Shown here: in pieces, positions 1-10,035 of the stretch | Layout: each line of letters starts with the position of its first letter | Numbering within the stretch: position 1 is the first letter of the stretch | DNA from: Thalassia testudinum | Taxonomy: Eukaryota; Streptophyta; Magnoliopsida; Alismatales; Hydrocharitaceae | Reading direction: 5' to 3' | Assembly (NCBI GenBank): GCA_037157565.1 | Contig: JAZHRO010000002.1 | Span: 33,004,501 to 33,068,500, forward strand | DNA: 64,000 bases | Program-made: the position numbers and the translations under genes | Notes under the pieces: generated by a model | What the model saw: the letters and a program-made list of their open reading frames with translations, nothing else | Told to the model about the DNA's origin: nothing | The model's database searches: none

Positions 1-54
1 TAGGATATTTACATATCCTACTGGGGGCATGTAAGCACTTTACTTGTCCGGATA

Positions 55-204
55 CCATGGGCGGCATTATCACGAAATGTCGATTGCCAAGGTTTGGATT
101 CGGCCACGGAATGCCATGGGTGGGATTATCTCGAAATCTCGAAAGCCAGGGTTCTGGGGGTTTCCATGAGCAGTGCTATCACGAAGCATCGATTGCCAGG
201 GACC
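55..204 (+). repeat. Three imperfect 40-60 bp tandem units in the element D tail
   Basis: Units start at 55, 114 and 164. Each begins CCATGGGYGG (CCATGAGCAG in the third), continues ATTATCNCGAAA or a variant and ends near GCCAGGG. The same three units in the same order occur in element C at 28137-28285, so the repeat is a conserved part of this family's tail. Confidence 0.75.
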
Positions 205-607
205 TTTGAGGATTGATGATGGGGACGAGGAATCCGATACAAACCATGTTGAAAAGCCAATCCGAAGCTAGAAATAAAAAGAAAAGAGAGAGAAAACTCT
301 CCAAACAAATAAATCATCTATCTCTCTCTTACAAAAATGCACTGCAAACTGAACCTAGGCTAAAATATGTCTCAAGCATGGGTGCTTTAACTGCGGAGTC
401 CAACAAACCCTAGGATAGTTCTTGCAGGCCTTAAAAACCTTCGCGGAGGGATGAGGCTAAAGCTGGTCAGGTCCAGATTTTGGTTGGTACTTGAGTACCT
501 CTAGGACTATTGTCAGCATTCTAACCTAATTGAAAAGAAAAAGAAAAGCACTTACCATAACTGGTAAAAGGAACTCATGGTCTAGAACAGAAGTTAAAAC
601 CTTGAAA

Positions 608-639
608 TTTTGCTAAGGGACTAGCAAAAGCTAGGCATG
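608..639 (+). other. Pre-PPT hairpin and remains of the 3' polypurine tract (D)
   Basis: TTTTGCTA (608-615), a 6 nt loop and TAGCAAAA (622-629) form a perfect 8 bp inverted repeat, followed by CTAGGCATG. The same arrangement lies just before the 3' LTR in elements B, C and E. Here the G run and the LTR are lost. Confidence 0.7.
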
Positions 640-644
640 CTCTG

Positions 645-1309
645 TTAACACGGATCTACCATAGAGGGTTGCCGATCCAATTCGTCATCAGAGGAGGAAC
701 TTTCAAATGCAGAAACCATCATACAAGTCTCAATTTTCACATTATCGTCCTCAAGTTCCTTAATAAATCCACAATCCTCAAATTTATTAATCGCCTTAAA
801 AATATCCAATTTCATTCTTTGATCCCCAAATGCGATTTCCATTCTATTGCTTTCACGGTTAATGTTGGCCTTGGCGGTAGCCAGGAACAGACACCCCAAA
901 ATGATGGGCGTGTTCCTCAGATTTTCAGATACATCCATGTCAAGGACAAGGAAATCTACAGGAAAATAGAAATCTTTAACCTTAACAATAACATTTTCAA
1001 TAACGCCTCGCGGATTTATGACTGAACGGTCCATTAACTGCAGCGTTACTGAAGTCGGCCGAAGTTCACCTAATCCAAACTTCTCATAAAGAGAAGTCGG
1101 AATTAGGTTGATGGATGCACCCAAATCCAACAGTGCTATATCAAAAGTATAATCTCCGATGACACAAGAAATCAAAGGAGCACCTCGATCTCTCTTTTTC
1201 TGAGGGAGGTGGTGCAAGATAACAGAACTAGCCTACTCAGAGAGTACCACCTTCCTCGGAACAGATTCTCTCGACTTACACTTTTGTGTACATAAATCCT
1301 TTAAAAATT
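645..1309 (-). pseudogene. pol: Element A protease (aspartic), 3'-truncated
   Basis: Athila-type retropepsin. The open frame 1217-645 contains the active-site segment LLDLGASINLIPTSLYEKF, in which DLGAS replaces the usual D-[ST]-G, as in protease of the same lineage (B and C here have the same motif). The domain continues through LRPTSVTLQLMDRSV and the flap-like region VIVKVKDFYFPVDFLVLDMD to IILGCLFLATAKANIN. Sequence 1310-1218 is the preceding linker, in another frame or with a stop (SEQ changed to SE-stop before ASSVILHHLPQKK). The frame ends at an abrupt junction: aligned with B, similarity stops near 653, where D-family tail sequence begins. RT and later domains are absent, so this copy cannot be functional. 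Confidence 0.85.
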
Positions 1310-3221
1310 TCACATAAGCCAGTATATGCTTGATAGCATCGAGGAGCGGGATATTGATCTAATCAGAAGCTCCTCATTACTATAAACAAACTTCTTCTTC
1401 CTTGATCTAATCAAGGCCTCAGGAAAAGGAACATGAGTTGGATCTTCGGAATTAGGTTCTTGAGCCTTGATTTCTTCTCCAGAGTTCTCCTTTCTCTCCT
1501 CAGATTCTTCAGGATTCGGTAAATCAGAACAGTGTGATCGTGGATCATGAGTTTGTTTACCACTCCTCAAGGTAACAGAATTAACAGATGCATATGGGTT
1601 TGGGTCTTGGGGAGGGTTAGGAAAGATTGGAGGGGCTTCATTAGCCAAGAACCGTTGATTTATGGAAGAAGAAGAGGAAGGACCCTGCTCAACCACCTGA
1701 GCATGTGTGTGTGGGTTCCTCTGATTCCCGTACCCATGGGCTTGATTGCCTGGATTCAGGATATTACGTGGGTTGGGTATGGGTTGAGATGGTAGAGATC
1801 CGGGTTGACGAGAATTAGCTATAAGCTTGGTTTGCAAGTTGTCCAGCGAGGTTTTCATTTGCTGCATGAGCTGGAGCATAGATCCTTGCATCTCTACCAT
1901 TTGTCGGTTCAAATCAGCTTGCCTTATGGGTTGACGGGCATTCCAAGCTGGCTGATTGACTGATTCGCAGGCAACTGACTATAAACATGACCCTGACCCA
2001 TTGGTCATTACGGAGCATAGTTGCTGGGTCGGAATTGGGTCTTTTGCCTCGATTTTTCTAGGAGAAGTTAGGGTGGTTTCTCTAACTCGGATTATAAGCA
2101 TTGGAGTAAGGGTTGTATCTAACATTCTCTTATACAGCATAAGCATCCTCATAGGGTGAGGATGGAGAGAAAGAAAGGGAAGGATCAGAGAAACTGGGAT
2201 CAATGGCCCCAATTTGGAACCCGTGGGGTTCCAAATAAAGTTGGCTCGCAGGTTGAGCCACATCAAGTTGATTCACAAACTCCCATCCAAAAGGAGCTCG
2301 CGATGAATGGAATCCTGAATTCTAGGATTGAGTGGATCGAGAGTTATTCATTGAGTTTCCAGCCATCCACTCCTCCATTCTCTTAGCAACCAAGTTCACC
2401 TTATCAAGTTTATTACAAATCAATTCCATATCGAATGAATGAGAGTCGTGGACTTCATTAACATTCGATCTGGGCTGTTGGGATCGGTTAAAAGTATCCA
2501 TGAAGGCATGATTGATCGAATTCTCGCACAACTCCTCAAACAAATTATGCGCACTATTTGCATCTTTGTTAAGGAAATTTCCTCCGCAAGAAGCGTCCAC
2601 ATGATTTCTGAGTTTCTCAGTCAATCCGTGGTAGAAAACATGCACAAGTTGCCATTTCGGCACCTCATGGTGTGGACACCTCCGCAATAGGTCCTGGAAT
2701 CGCTCCCAGGAAACATGAAACTACTCCCCCAGCTGCTGGGTAAAGGTTGTAATTGCCTGTCTCAAAGCATTGGTACATCCGACAGGGAAGAATTTCTTCA
2801 AAAAGGCCAATTTCAACTCATTCAAAGTTGCACTTGGTATTCTTATAGTCCTATACCAATGAGTGGCTTTATTCCTAAGAGAGTGGGGGAAGAGCCTCAT
2901 GATCATTTGCTCCTCATTCATGTTTCGTGCCTTGGTGGTCTGGACCAAAGTGGTCAAGTCCTCCAAGTGCTGAAACGGGTCTTTAGAACTAAGCCCATGG
3001 AAATGCTTAATTAGGCTTAACACTTGGGGCTTGATTTCTACTTCTCTGGCCAGAATCTGGACGTCGAGACGTTCCCTGTAATTTGAAGGATCAAAAAAAT
3101 CCTTCAACGGCTGAGCACCCTGCATTCTCTGGAACCATTCTTGCATTCTCTGCATTTGTTTCAGCTGCCTTCGAAATACCTCCTATGGATCCTGAGGCAG
3201 AGGAGGCTGTTGATCAGCCAT
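1310..3221 (-). pseudogene. gag: Element A gag, broken by stops and frameshifts
   Basis: Start chosen at the ATG 3221-3219, which gives MADQQPPLPQDP as in element B (18294); a TAG follows after 12 codons, and the frame reopens as a Gln-rich segment KQMQRMQEWFQRMQG. The capsid-like Retrotrans_gag domain lies about 3040-2680 and shows LSLIKHFHGLSSKDPFQHLED and KATHWYRTIR...FLKKFFPVG. It is followed by the VDASCGGNFLNKDA region (2600-2500) and a proline/asparagine-rich tail (1912-1310) with VTLRSGKQ. The protein would form the particle that packages the element RNA. At least three frame changes (about 2680, 2320 and 1930) make it non-functional. No CCHC zinc knuckle is visible, as in the other Athila-like gags here. 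Confidence 0.85.
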
Positions 3222-4526
3222 GGGATCAATTTGGATAAAATCCAATCTACGCCTCCTAGAATACTCTAGTGGTCCTTCCAATCGGGGATTCAATGACCTT
3301 CTTCCCATCATAAACTAGGAAAAGGTCAGAAGGACTGGAGATAAGAACCCTGCAGCACAGCAAAACAAGCCCGTCCTTAAGTGGGGTAGCCTAAGGATCT
3401 ACAGACTCTCAGAACCCGCCTTAAGATTATAAATGATTTACTCCACTTGTGTCTGCTCAATCCAACCAGTTAGAAAGAGGGACTAAGGAGAAGGTTCTTC
3501 CTTCGGCTCGCGCCTCCGGTTCCTAGTGTACCCCCTAGCTGCGGTCGTTTGATGCTACTCCCCTAGCTAGACATCAGATTGATCAGTACAAGCAGGTTAA
3601 TCGTAAATAATCTCAGACTGGATCCCAAAGAGCAAATCAATCCTTAAGGCCAACGTCTACTCGATTTTATTTAGGCTTGAGATTGTAGTGCTTATGGAAT
3701 GTGGTGGGACCTTAAAATGGGTTGTGCCCTTAATGATCAATTAAGTATGTGTAAGTGCATGCACAACCAGGGTTTTCAAGCAAGATTATTTGTGATGAGT
3801 AAATTTTAATGTTCAAATCTTGCTTAAGTAGCTTTTAGGGTTTAGAATATGGTTTAATTCAATCAAGTTTGTGGCAAACCAGGTTTTTAAGCACGAGTGA
3901 AGATTGCTTTCCTTTTGAAATTAGAAATAAAGTGGAGTGCCTGGTATGGACCTAGATTGAAAACCCTAAGAGGAAGCTACTTGGTGAGTTATTTTATGTT
4001 GAGTGGCGCATCCTAAACAACTCAAACAATTGGCCACAATTGCACCACTGAATTAGGCACACAAAAATGATTAAACTAAAATGATTTCTACTCTTTTATG
4101 TGTTGATTTGTGTGTACTGGTTCCACAGATCAGAATCTTGTTGAGTAGAAGAAAATCAATTAGGTTAAATGCCTTGAATGTGGGTGCATGTTGTGTGTAT
4201 GTTGAATTACCCCACAAAAATATCTTTTTGTTTCTTTATATGTGATGGTGAAATGAATGTGGGTGAAAATCCAAACAACCAAACTAATCCTAGGATTTAT
4301 GCAAATACCTAGGTTAATTGGAATTTGAATTTAATGTGATGAAATGAAATATATGGAGGGGGAAGAATAGGGAGCACCTACAGTCGTCTTCAACTGCACT
4401 TTACTCTGATCCACCGCTTGATGATTCCTTGATAGAGGTATCTGCAAAACAATAGACACGAAATAAAGCAAGTTAGAAAATAGTAAAGTGCGCGAAATGC
4501 GAAAAGAAGATAGAAAAATCATTGCC
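3222..4526 (-). other. Element A untranslated leader with a conserved block
   Basis: Non-coding 5' leader between primer site and gag. The block 3463-3590 is closely matched in sense orientation by B (18541-18660) and E (33403-33535); common pieces include CTAGCTAGGGGAG, GGGGGTACACTAGGAACC and GAAGGAAGAACCTTCTCC. Such conservation outside coding sequence suggests a packaging or dimerisation signal, which is inference. Confidence 0.6.
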
Positions 4527-4544
4527 TCCCTGGCAACGGCACCA
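4527..4544 (-). other. Primer binding site of element A (tRNA-Asp-like)
   Basis: On the minus strand this reads TGGTGCCGTTGCCAGGGA, 16 of 18 bases identical to the complement of a plant tRNA-Asp 3' end (TGGCGCCGTTGCCGGGGA). It lies 3 bases after the LTR end, as expected for minus-strand DNA priming. Confidence 0.85.
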
Positions 4545-5191
4545 AAATGTTGAATTGCGAATGACTACGCTATCGGAATTGGTTTTGAAAACCCGCCGTT
4601 GTAGTTCGAGTCGCGAAGAAATTCGTTCAACAAATATGATTTATACCGAAAATCTGTAAAGAAATTCTGGGTCGAACACAAGGAGGCTGCGTTGATCAAA
4701 ATTCGTAATTATATTTTTGTGTTTTTGTGTAAAGGGCGAAATAATTACAATGGAATCAATAATGACAATAAGAGAGACAGAAAGAACAATCATTTGATAT
4801 TGCATAATGTTTTTACAACTAAGAAAGCGAGAAATGATTACACTAGAAAGTGAGAAATTATTACAACTAGAAAGCAGGAAAATTTTACTCTAGAAAGTAG
4901 TAAAAAGAATGGGAGAGAGAAGTTATCCTCCTCGACGATTGCTTAGAGGACGAGCTAGATGGGACAATGTCTGGAAGACGAGGAACGGAGAGGGAAGAAG
5001 GAGGACGAAGTAGGAGGAACGGGAATGAGGCAGCACATCGTCGTCGTCGCGGGATCCGCTTCCGGAATAGGGGATGAAAACTTGGTTTTAGCTCTTGAGG
5101 AGCATCCCGAGTGTGGGACAAGCTTCTCTTAAGCTTTGGAGAAGGAGAGAGGAGAAGGAAGGGATGCGAAATCCATATGGTAGGGGTCTCA

Positions 5192-5200
5192 TTTTATAGT
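5192..5200 (-). promoter_or_regulatory. TATA box of the element A LTR
   Basis: Minus-strand ACTATAAAA, preceded by TTGCA. The E LTR has the same TTGCAACTATAAAA context, which marks the U3/R border of this family. Confidence 0.6.
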
Positions 5201-5254
5201 TGCAAGGAGTGGGGGCATTTTGGATATTACAACATGAAAAACATTAATTAAGGA

Positions 5255-5286
5255 CCTTTAGTGACGGATTTATCCGTCACTAAAGG
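5255..5286. other. Perfect 15 bp-stem palindrome in U3 of the element A LTR
   Basis: CCTTTAGTGACGGAT and ATCCGTCACTAAAGG flank a 2 nt centre. E LTRs have a decayed version at 31609-31641 and 40309-40341. It sits 55-95 bp upstream of the TATA box. Confidence 0.75.
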
Positions 5287-5540
5287 CCTGAATGTGGCCG
5301 ACGTGGGCGCGCTGTGCGTGCGCCCCTTCGCCTTCGCGCTCTCAATGCCTTTGCACATCCACGCACGTTCAACCGTCCGATGGCTTAAACTGCCCTCGCC
5401 AACGCCGCGCGCTCGCATGCGATCAGGCGTTTGCGCTGTGCGTCTGATCGCACGTGGCGCTATCGGCTGATCTGCGCCGCTCGATGCAAATCACGCGGCT
5501 CCAATTGGGCGCCCACTCATGAGGAGAAGCGTTGTCCCTG

Positions 5541-5590
5541 CGACTCGAACCCGTGCCATCCACCTTCGCAGTGCCTTAACCACTACGCTA
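5541..5590 (-). other. tRNA-like A-box/B-box module in U3 of the element A LTR
   Basis: On the minus strand TAGCGTAGTGG (5590-5580) fits the pol III A-box consensus TRGCNNAGYNGG, and GGTTCGAGTCG (5551-5541) fits the B box GGTTCGANTCC except for the last base. They start 39 bases apart, close to tRNA spacing. Orientation is sense to the element. I could not fold a complete cloverleaf, so this is a tRNA-derived relic or SINE-head-like module, not a tRNA gene. Confidence 0.6.
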
Positions 5591-6286
5591 CACATTCAGT
5601 TGAGGCGCGTTGAGGATTTTGCACATGGTCGATCTTGGCCGTTGGATCTTCATCCGATGGTCAAGATCAAGCGTTGCTTGTGCTTTCAGATGAGGAGAGG
5701 CACTGGTTGAGTGGCGGCGTGGCGTGTTCTCGACCGTTGGATGGGCATCCAATGGCTGAGATTTGTCGAGTGGGTGAAGAAGAAGAGCTGCGGCCGGTGT
5801 TGGGTGGCTATGATGGTGCCATGTGGTGCCACCTGGGCCATCCATCTTCTGCGTGTTGTAGATGGTGCCACGAGTGTCGGATTGGACCAATTTTCACGCC
5901 GTTAGGCTGCGATCGTCGATCCGAACCCATCCGTGTGGTCGGATTTGTTGTCTAAGGTGCGGATTAACACCATCTTGGCCCTTGCTCTTTAGGGTTCCTC
6001 GATCTCTATCTGGTGCTATAGATGTCCGATCAGGGTGATCTTGGAGTCGTTGAACTCCAATCATCGCCCTAATCAGATCCATACGATTGGATCTTCGATC
6101 CGAGGCCTCAATTAAAAAGTCGCCCTATCCCTGACCGTAAAAGGAGATAATTACTATACAATTTTTACAACTTGATCTAAATGCATGATCATGCATGTTA
6201 TGCACTATTTACAATGTATAATGGTAATGTGACACTAAGAGCATGCACTAATAGACATTTTAGGTTAATCAGATGTATGCACATCA

Positions 6287-6680
6287 AAGTGGCAGCTGAG
6301 AAGGAGAAGTTGAAGAGAAAGACAAAGATAGAGAAGGAAGGAGAAAAAGAAGAAGAAAATCACTTTAAGTTTGATTTGCAAATCAGACGACAGATTTGAG
6401 CTTTCATTTCATACATATGCATTGAGTTCCTTAGCAAATATTGTAGGAGTATATGGTGATTTAAACCACCATTTTACTCCCATCGTTTTGCACATTGATA
6501 TTGTTATTATTGCAAATTCTTTTACTTTAAATTGTGATCTTGATTTATGAATTCCATCTTGCTCCCTGTGTTCGACCTTGGAATCTTTTCGAGTAATAAA
6601 AAAAACTGTATTAGTTTGAATGCTATTTCGGCTATACTGCAATACGACACTTTTTAAACACCGATTTACTGCATTAAACA
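6287..6680 (+). repeat. 3' portion of the 5' LTR of element C
   Basis: Purine-rich GAGAAGGAGAAG...AATCAGACGAC followed by TTGCTCCCTGTGTTCGACCT and a CA end at 6680. The same features in the same order close the solo LTR at 36230-36733 (AATCAGACGACG, TTGCTCCCTGAGTTCGACCT). The upstream part of this LTR was displaced by element A and then deleted. Confidence 0.75.
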
Positions 6681-6683
6681 TTT

Positions 6684-6701
6684 TGATGTCGTTGCTAGGG
6701 A
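6684..6701 (+). other. Degraded primer binding site of element C
   Basis: TGATGTCGTTGCTAGGGA differs from the tRNA-Asp complement TGGCGCCGTTGCCGGGGA only by G-to-A and C-to-T changes (five), consistent with decay of a methylated copy. It lies 3 bases after the LTR end. Confidence 0.7.
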
Positions 6702-7504
6702 GCAACAGGCAATTTAGAATTCTTGATTGCAATTCCTGATTTGGTACTACCTTACTTTATCTCTTTGTTGTTGTTTTAGGAGGGATTCATTGAAGAAAGT
6801 TCAGCTGCACATCAAACATGTCAGGGGTAGATAAGCTAATTACTCTCTCTCTTAAGCCCCTGATTCTGAAAAGGTTAAAAGGTAGAAAAATCAATTAGGG
6901 CTACTTGCTTTCCATTCTTAGATAATTCATCAAGTTGCCTGATTTGTTTTAAACAACAAACTCTGATTTGTGCACCTACTTAAGGTAACTAGGGCTATCA
7001 CATTCTTGTTTGAGCCCTAGATACCACATTTGGACAAACTAAATTGGACCAAAACAAGAGCCAAGTAAGGATTCCAAGTTAGGGTTTTAGAGACACACTT
7101 ACATAATCAAGAATGGATCTTTCCCAAATAATGTGTGCCTAAGCCTTGGTTGAATTGATTTATTCAAGCAAACCCTAAAATCAGGCTCTTAATCTCACTT
7201 GAATCCTAAAAGAGGGACCTAAAACTTCTCAAAGGACAATATAGGTGAAGTTGACCCACCTTTTTGGGTCAACCAATCTTTAAATTAGGTTACTCTTGCA
7301 CTCAATACATCTTAAAAGTTTAGGTGAAATCCTAAGCACCCTTGCTCTTAATTAAAACTGGTAGACTTAAGAGGTCAAGTCCCCATTCTGGTCTACCTGG
7401 AACATCAGTGATAAGAGAGGTCGAGTGGGGGAAATCCTGTAACCCATGGAGATGCTCTACCATGTAGGGGTCTTCGCGGGACTCTCCCTCTCTGGCTGCC
7501 CAGG
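6702..7504 (+). other. Element C leader, first part (no gene seen)
   Basis: Non-coding sequence between the primer site and the insertion of element B. It lacks the leader block shared by A, B and E. The leader resumes at 21264 after B. I see no gene or further recognisable feature in it. Confidence 0.6.
7500..7504. other. Left target-site duplication of element B (CCAGG)
   Basis: CCAGG directly precedes the B LTR; CCATG (21259-21263) directly follows the other LTR. One mismatch is compatible with the age of the insertion. Confidence 0.6.
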
Positions 7505-8203
7505 TGGTCGCACGTGTTTTGCGAGTTAGAAATCAGGGTTACAAGTAACCCGTTGTTGTAGTTGCAAAACTTGTGATCAAATAAAATTTATGCCGAAACT
7601 CCAAGGGAGTCCCGGGTCGAACATGAGGAGGCTAACGTTTGGTTTTTAGAAATCCGCACTTTGCTTTTATTTGTTTTTGGTCATTTTTATCTTTTCCAAT
7701 TTTTTTATGGTTTTTAGCAAGAAAAAGATCAGGTCGATGAGTTTTAGCTAATCTACTTGCAAATATAAAAGAGAGGGAGAAAGAGAGAGATAGAGAAACA
7801 ATCATCTATTTATCAATGAATGTTTGTTACACTACGAAAGTGGGAAAAATCTACACTACGAAAGTGTAAAAAGATAGAATGAGGTGAGAGAAATCCCCCT
7901 CGTCGATTGCTCGGAAGACGACTCGCTCTGACATTGCCTGGAAAAAGGTGGTGAGGAGCAGGACGAAGGAGGACAGAGTCGGAGGATGGAGGATGGGGCA
8001 GGACGGCGTCGCGGTGAAGATCTTCCCGAAGGGCGGTGAGAGGACGGCCACGGAATGTTCCACGAAGGGGGTGAGATGATAGAAAACTACTTGATTTTCT
8101 ACTCTAAAGGAGCATCCTGGGCTTGGGACAAGCTCTCTCTAGAGCCTTGGAGGTGGTGAGAGGAAGAAAGGAAGAGATGGCTTGGAAGGGAGGGGGTGTA
8201 GGT

Positions 8204-8214
8204 CCTTTTATAGT
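8204..8214 (-). promoter_or_regulatory. TATA box of the element B 3' LTR
   Basis: Minus-strand ACTATAAAAGG. In the 5' LTR the same place (near 20309) reads ACTATAGAAGG, so the 5' promoter is damaged. Confidence 0.6.
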
Positions 8215-8541
8215 GGAGGAGAAGAGGCAAAAATCGTCCCTGGGCAATTAGTGACGGCTGTAATCATCACTGCAGCTGTCACTGAAGATCCGCACCCTTC
8301 AAGACCTTTCTTGGCGTGCGCTGGCCATTGGTGACAGCTGCAGGCATCACTAAAGGCCTTCATAATTGTCCCTGAAGACCCGCGCATCTCCCTACTGGCA
8401 CCTGCTCCGCTGGCACTGTGTGCATCACGTGCCTGTGCTCCTCGCGCCATGTCGCGCACTCGTGCGCTAGCGTGTGCATGCGCACATGCTGTGCTGCCAC
8501 TGCTGCTTGCACTCAGTTGAATTGAGAATGGGGGGCTGCGG

Positions 8542-8593
8542 GGATTCGAACCCGCACCCCTCCCTGTGAACCGCCGTTCCCACCAATGTGCTA
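8542..8593 (-). other. tRNA-like A-box/B-box module in the element B 3' LTR
   Basis: Minus strand: TAGCACATTGG (8593-8583, A-box-like) and GGTTCGAATCC (8552-8542, perfect B box), 41 bases apart, sense to the element. The T-arm-like stretch GCGGGTTCGAATCCCCGC is nearly self-complementary. The copy in the 5' LTR is at 20622-20673. Confidence 0.65.
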
Positions 8594-9204
8594 GGTCATC
8601 CTTTGTGTCGCGAGGAGGAGCTCAGTGCAGACGCTTCCCAGCCATTGGATCTTGATCCAATGGCTGGTATTCAAGGGCACGGATGATGAAGGGAGTGGGT
8701 GGTGGCTGTTGGCCGGTGTTGGGCGGCCTAGATGGTGCCAAATGGTACCATCTGGGTCGTCTGTCTTCTTCTTCTTGTAGAGGGTGCCACGGTGCTTAGA
8801 TTGAGATGATTCCCGCGATGCTGAACTGCGATCGTCGCTCCGGATCCATCCATATGGTCGGATTTTCCATCCAAAAATCGTATGGTTGTCGCATTTCCCC
8901 CTGGCAGCTGATCTTCCTTGAGCTTCATGTGATGCTACGAGACTTCGATCTGGACGATTTCAGAGGCGTTAGACTTCGATCATCGTCCTGATCAGATCCG
9001 TATGGTCTGATCGTCCATCCGACACCCTGAAATAAATCCTCTTCTCTCTTGACCATAAAAATGAACTAATTAACCTAAAATATATACAACTACTCTAAAT
9101 GCAAAATGATGCATGCTATGCAATATTTATAACATGATATGCAATGCTATGCTTAGGAACTATTATAAATAAGCATTTTATCATGAATTTATATGTGCTT
9201 ATTA

Positions 9205-9241
9205 TACCTCCATGCTTACTTTTTGCTAGTCCTTAGCAAAA
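9205..9241 (-). other. 3' polypurine tract and hairpin of element B
   Basis: Read on the minus strand: TTTTGCTA (9241-9234), 5 nt loop, TAGCAAAA (9228-9221), then AAGCATGGAGGTA ending at the LTR border. This is the plus-strand primer site, with the conserved hairpin just upstream. Confidence 0.8.
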
Positions 9242-9770
9242 ATGAACCTAAATGCTACGTATAAAAGTAGGATCAGGATTCGAGTATTTAGGCAAAATTT
9301 GTTGATTACTTTAGAAAATCTCAACCCCAAGACCTAATTACAAAAACTCAACAGTGCCCGGTTGCCTGCCAGAATGCAAACCATCCAAGCCCTCACCTTA
9401 TTTGAAAAGGGGAAATACATTTTTTTATTTTTCTTCTTTTCTAATTTTTTTTGTACTTTTGGAGTTTGAGAGTTCCGGGATAACTTTTTACGGCTACCCG
9501 ACCCGCCCAAAACTTGAAAAGGACTCTAAGTGGTAAGCATCTTGTGAAAATAGTGAAAGACTCACTAGACGACCGTTAAAATGGACTTCGGGTTTCTACG
9601 ACCCTAGGTAACCTTGCCTAGAGGTTTATCTTTTCGATCGGTAGCTTTCTCCCTACTTCTTTTATTTATGGAGTCAACACAAGGGTGAACCCAGTGTATA
9701 TCGCCCTGGTTTATTCTACTTCCCCGCTTCTTCCCTAAGTGTTTTGGGAATTATTATACATTTTTTTGTG

Positions 9771-10035
9771 AGCTGGGTTCTGAACAACCAACCGATGAGC
9801 TGTTACCATCGACAACTTACTAGCCATACTCGTGTAGTGAAGTGTGGTTTTATTTGTTTTTTTATTTTCTCCTTTTTCTATTTTTTTTCTTTCTTTTTTT
9901 TCTTCTTTTTTTTTTAAGTAGGTGGCTTTCCTGATCTAAGATTTATCTAAAGGCAGTATAATGAAAATGGTCTTGTGACTGGGCTCTGGACAACCAGCCG
10001 ATGAGTTGTTACCACCGACAACTTGCTAGCCATAT
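9771..10035 (-). repeat. Direct repeat pair in the element B tail
   Basis: Copies 9771-9829 and 9976-10035 share GGGYTCTGRACAACCARCCG, then ATGAGYTGTTACCAYCGACA and ACTTRCTAGCCATA, about 205 bp apart. E has the same pair at 38552-38610 and 38740-38797. Confidence 0.75.

Larger units (their letters stand above)
1..640 (+). mobile_element. Element D: 3' untranslated tail of an Athila-like retrotransposon
   Basis: This stretch is clearly similar, along its whole length, to 28081-28720, which is the non-coding tail between integrase and 3' LTR of element C. It carries the same triple repeat, the same hairpin and the start of the same polypurine tract (about 630-639). It is therefore the plus-strand 3' tail of a second copy of the C family whose body lies to the left of the window. 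The 3' LTR expected after about 640 is missing: minus-strand protease sequence of element A begins instead. No coding frame in it is convincing; the short open frames at 126-413 are not conserved at the protein level with the C copy. Confidence 0.75.
641..6286 (-). mobile_element. Element A: truncated Athila-like Ty3/gypsy retrotransposon
   Basis: Minus-strand element read from right to left: 5' LTR (4548-6286), tRNA-Asp-like primer site, about 1.3 kb leader, gag, then protease, which ends abruptly near 641-653. RT, RNase H, integrase and the 3' LTR are missing. It is inserted in the 5' LTR of element C: bases 6287-6680 to its right are the end of a C-family LTR. The left target-site copy was lost with the deletion, so the duplication cannot be verified; the right flank is AAGTG. 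Gag and protease are closely related to those of element B. Confidence 0.85.
4548..6286 (-). repeat. 5' LTR of element A (1739 bp)
   Basis: On the plus strand it starts TGTTGAATTG at 4548 and ends ACATCA at 6286, giving TG...CA termini. The TATA-like box is on the minus strand at 5192-5200 (ACTATAAAA). The U3 carries a 32 bp palindrome (5255-5286) and a tRNA-like module (5541-5590). The sequence is related over much of its length to the E LTRs (30679-32478 and 39366-41181), so A and E share an LTR family. Confidence 0.88.
7505..9204 (-). repeat. 3' LTR of element B (1700 bp)
   Basis: Plus-strand start TGGTCGCACG at 7505; the right end GTGCTTATTA (9204) corresponds to GTGCTTATCA in the other LTR, so the terminal CA has become TA. 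TATA box 8204-8214 on the minus strand and tRNA-like module 8542-8593. Confidence 0.9.

Noticed and set aside
213..413. Small plus-strand frame in the D tail, basic and Lys/Ser-rich
   Set aside because: The homologous region of C (about 28293-28500) does not keep the frame; non-coding tail.
8520..8600. A functional tRNA gene in the element B LTR
   Set aside because: A and B boxes are present, but I could not form a full cloverleaf with acceptor and anticodon stems, and the other LTR copy is equally degenerate; kept as a tRNA-like module only.
9840..9925. T-rich tract as the poly(A) tail of a SINE, LINE or processed gene (reverse strand)
   Set aside because: E has the corresponding A-rich tract (38690-38720) at the same place between the same repeats, so it belongs to the element tail; no flanking duplication seen.
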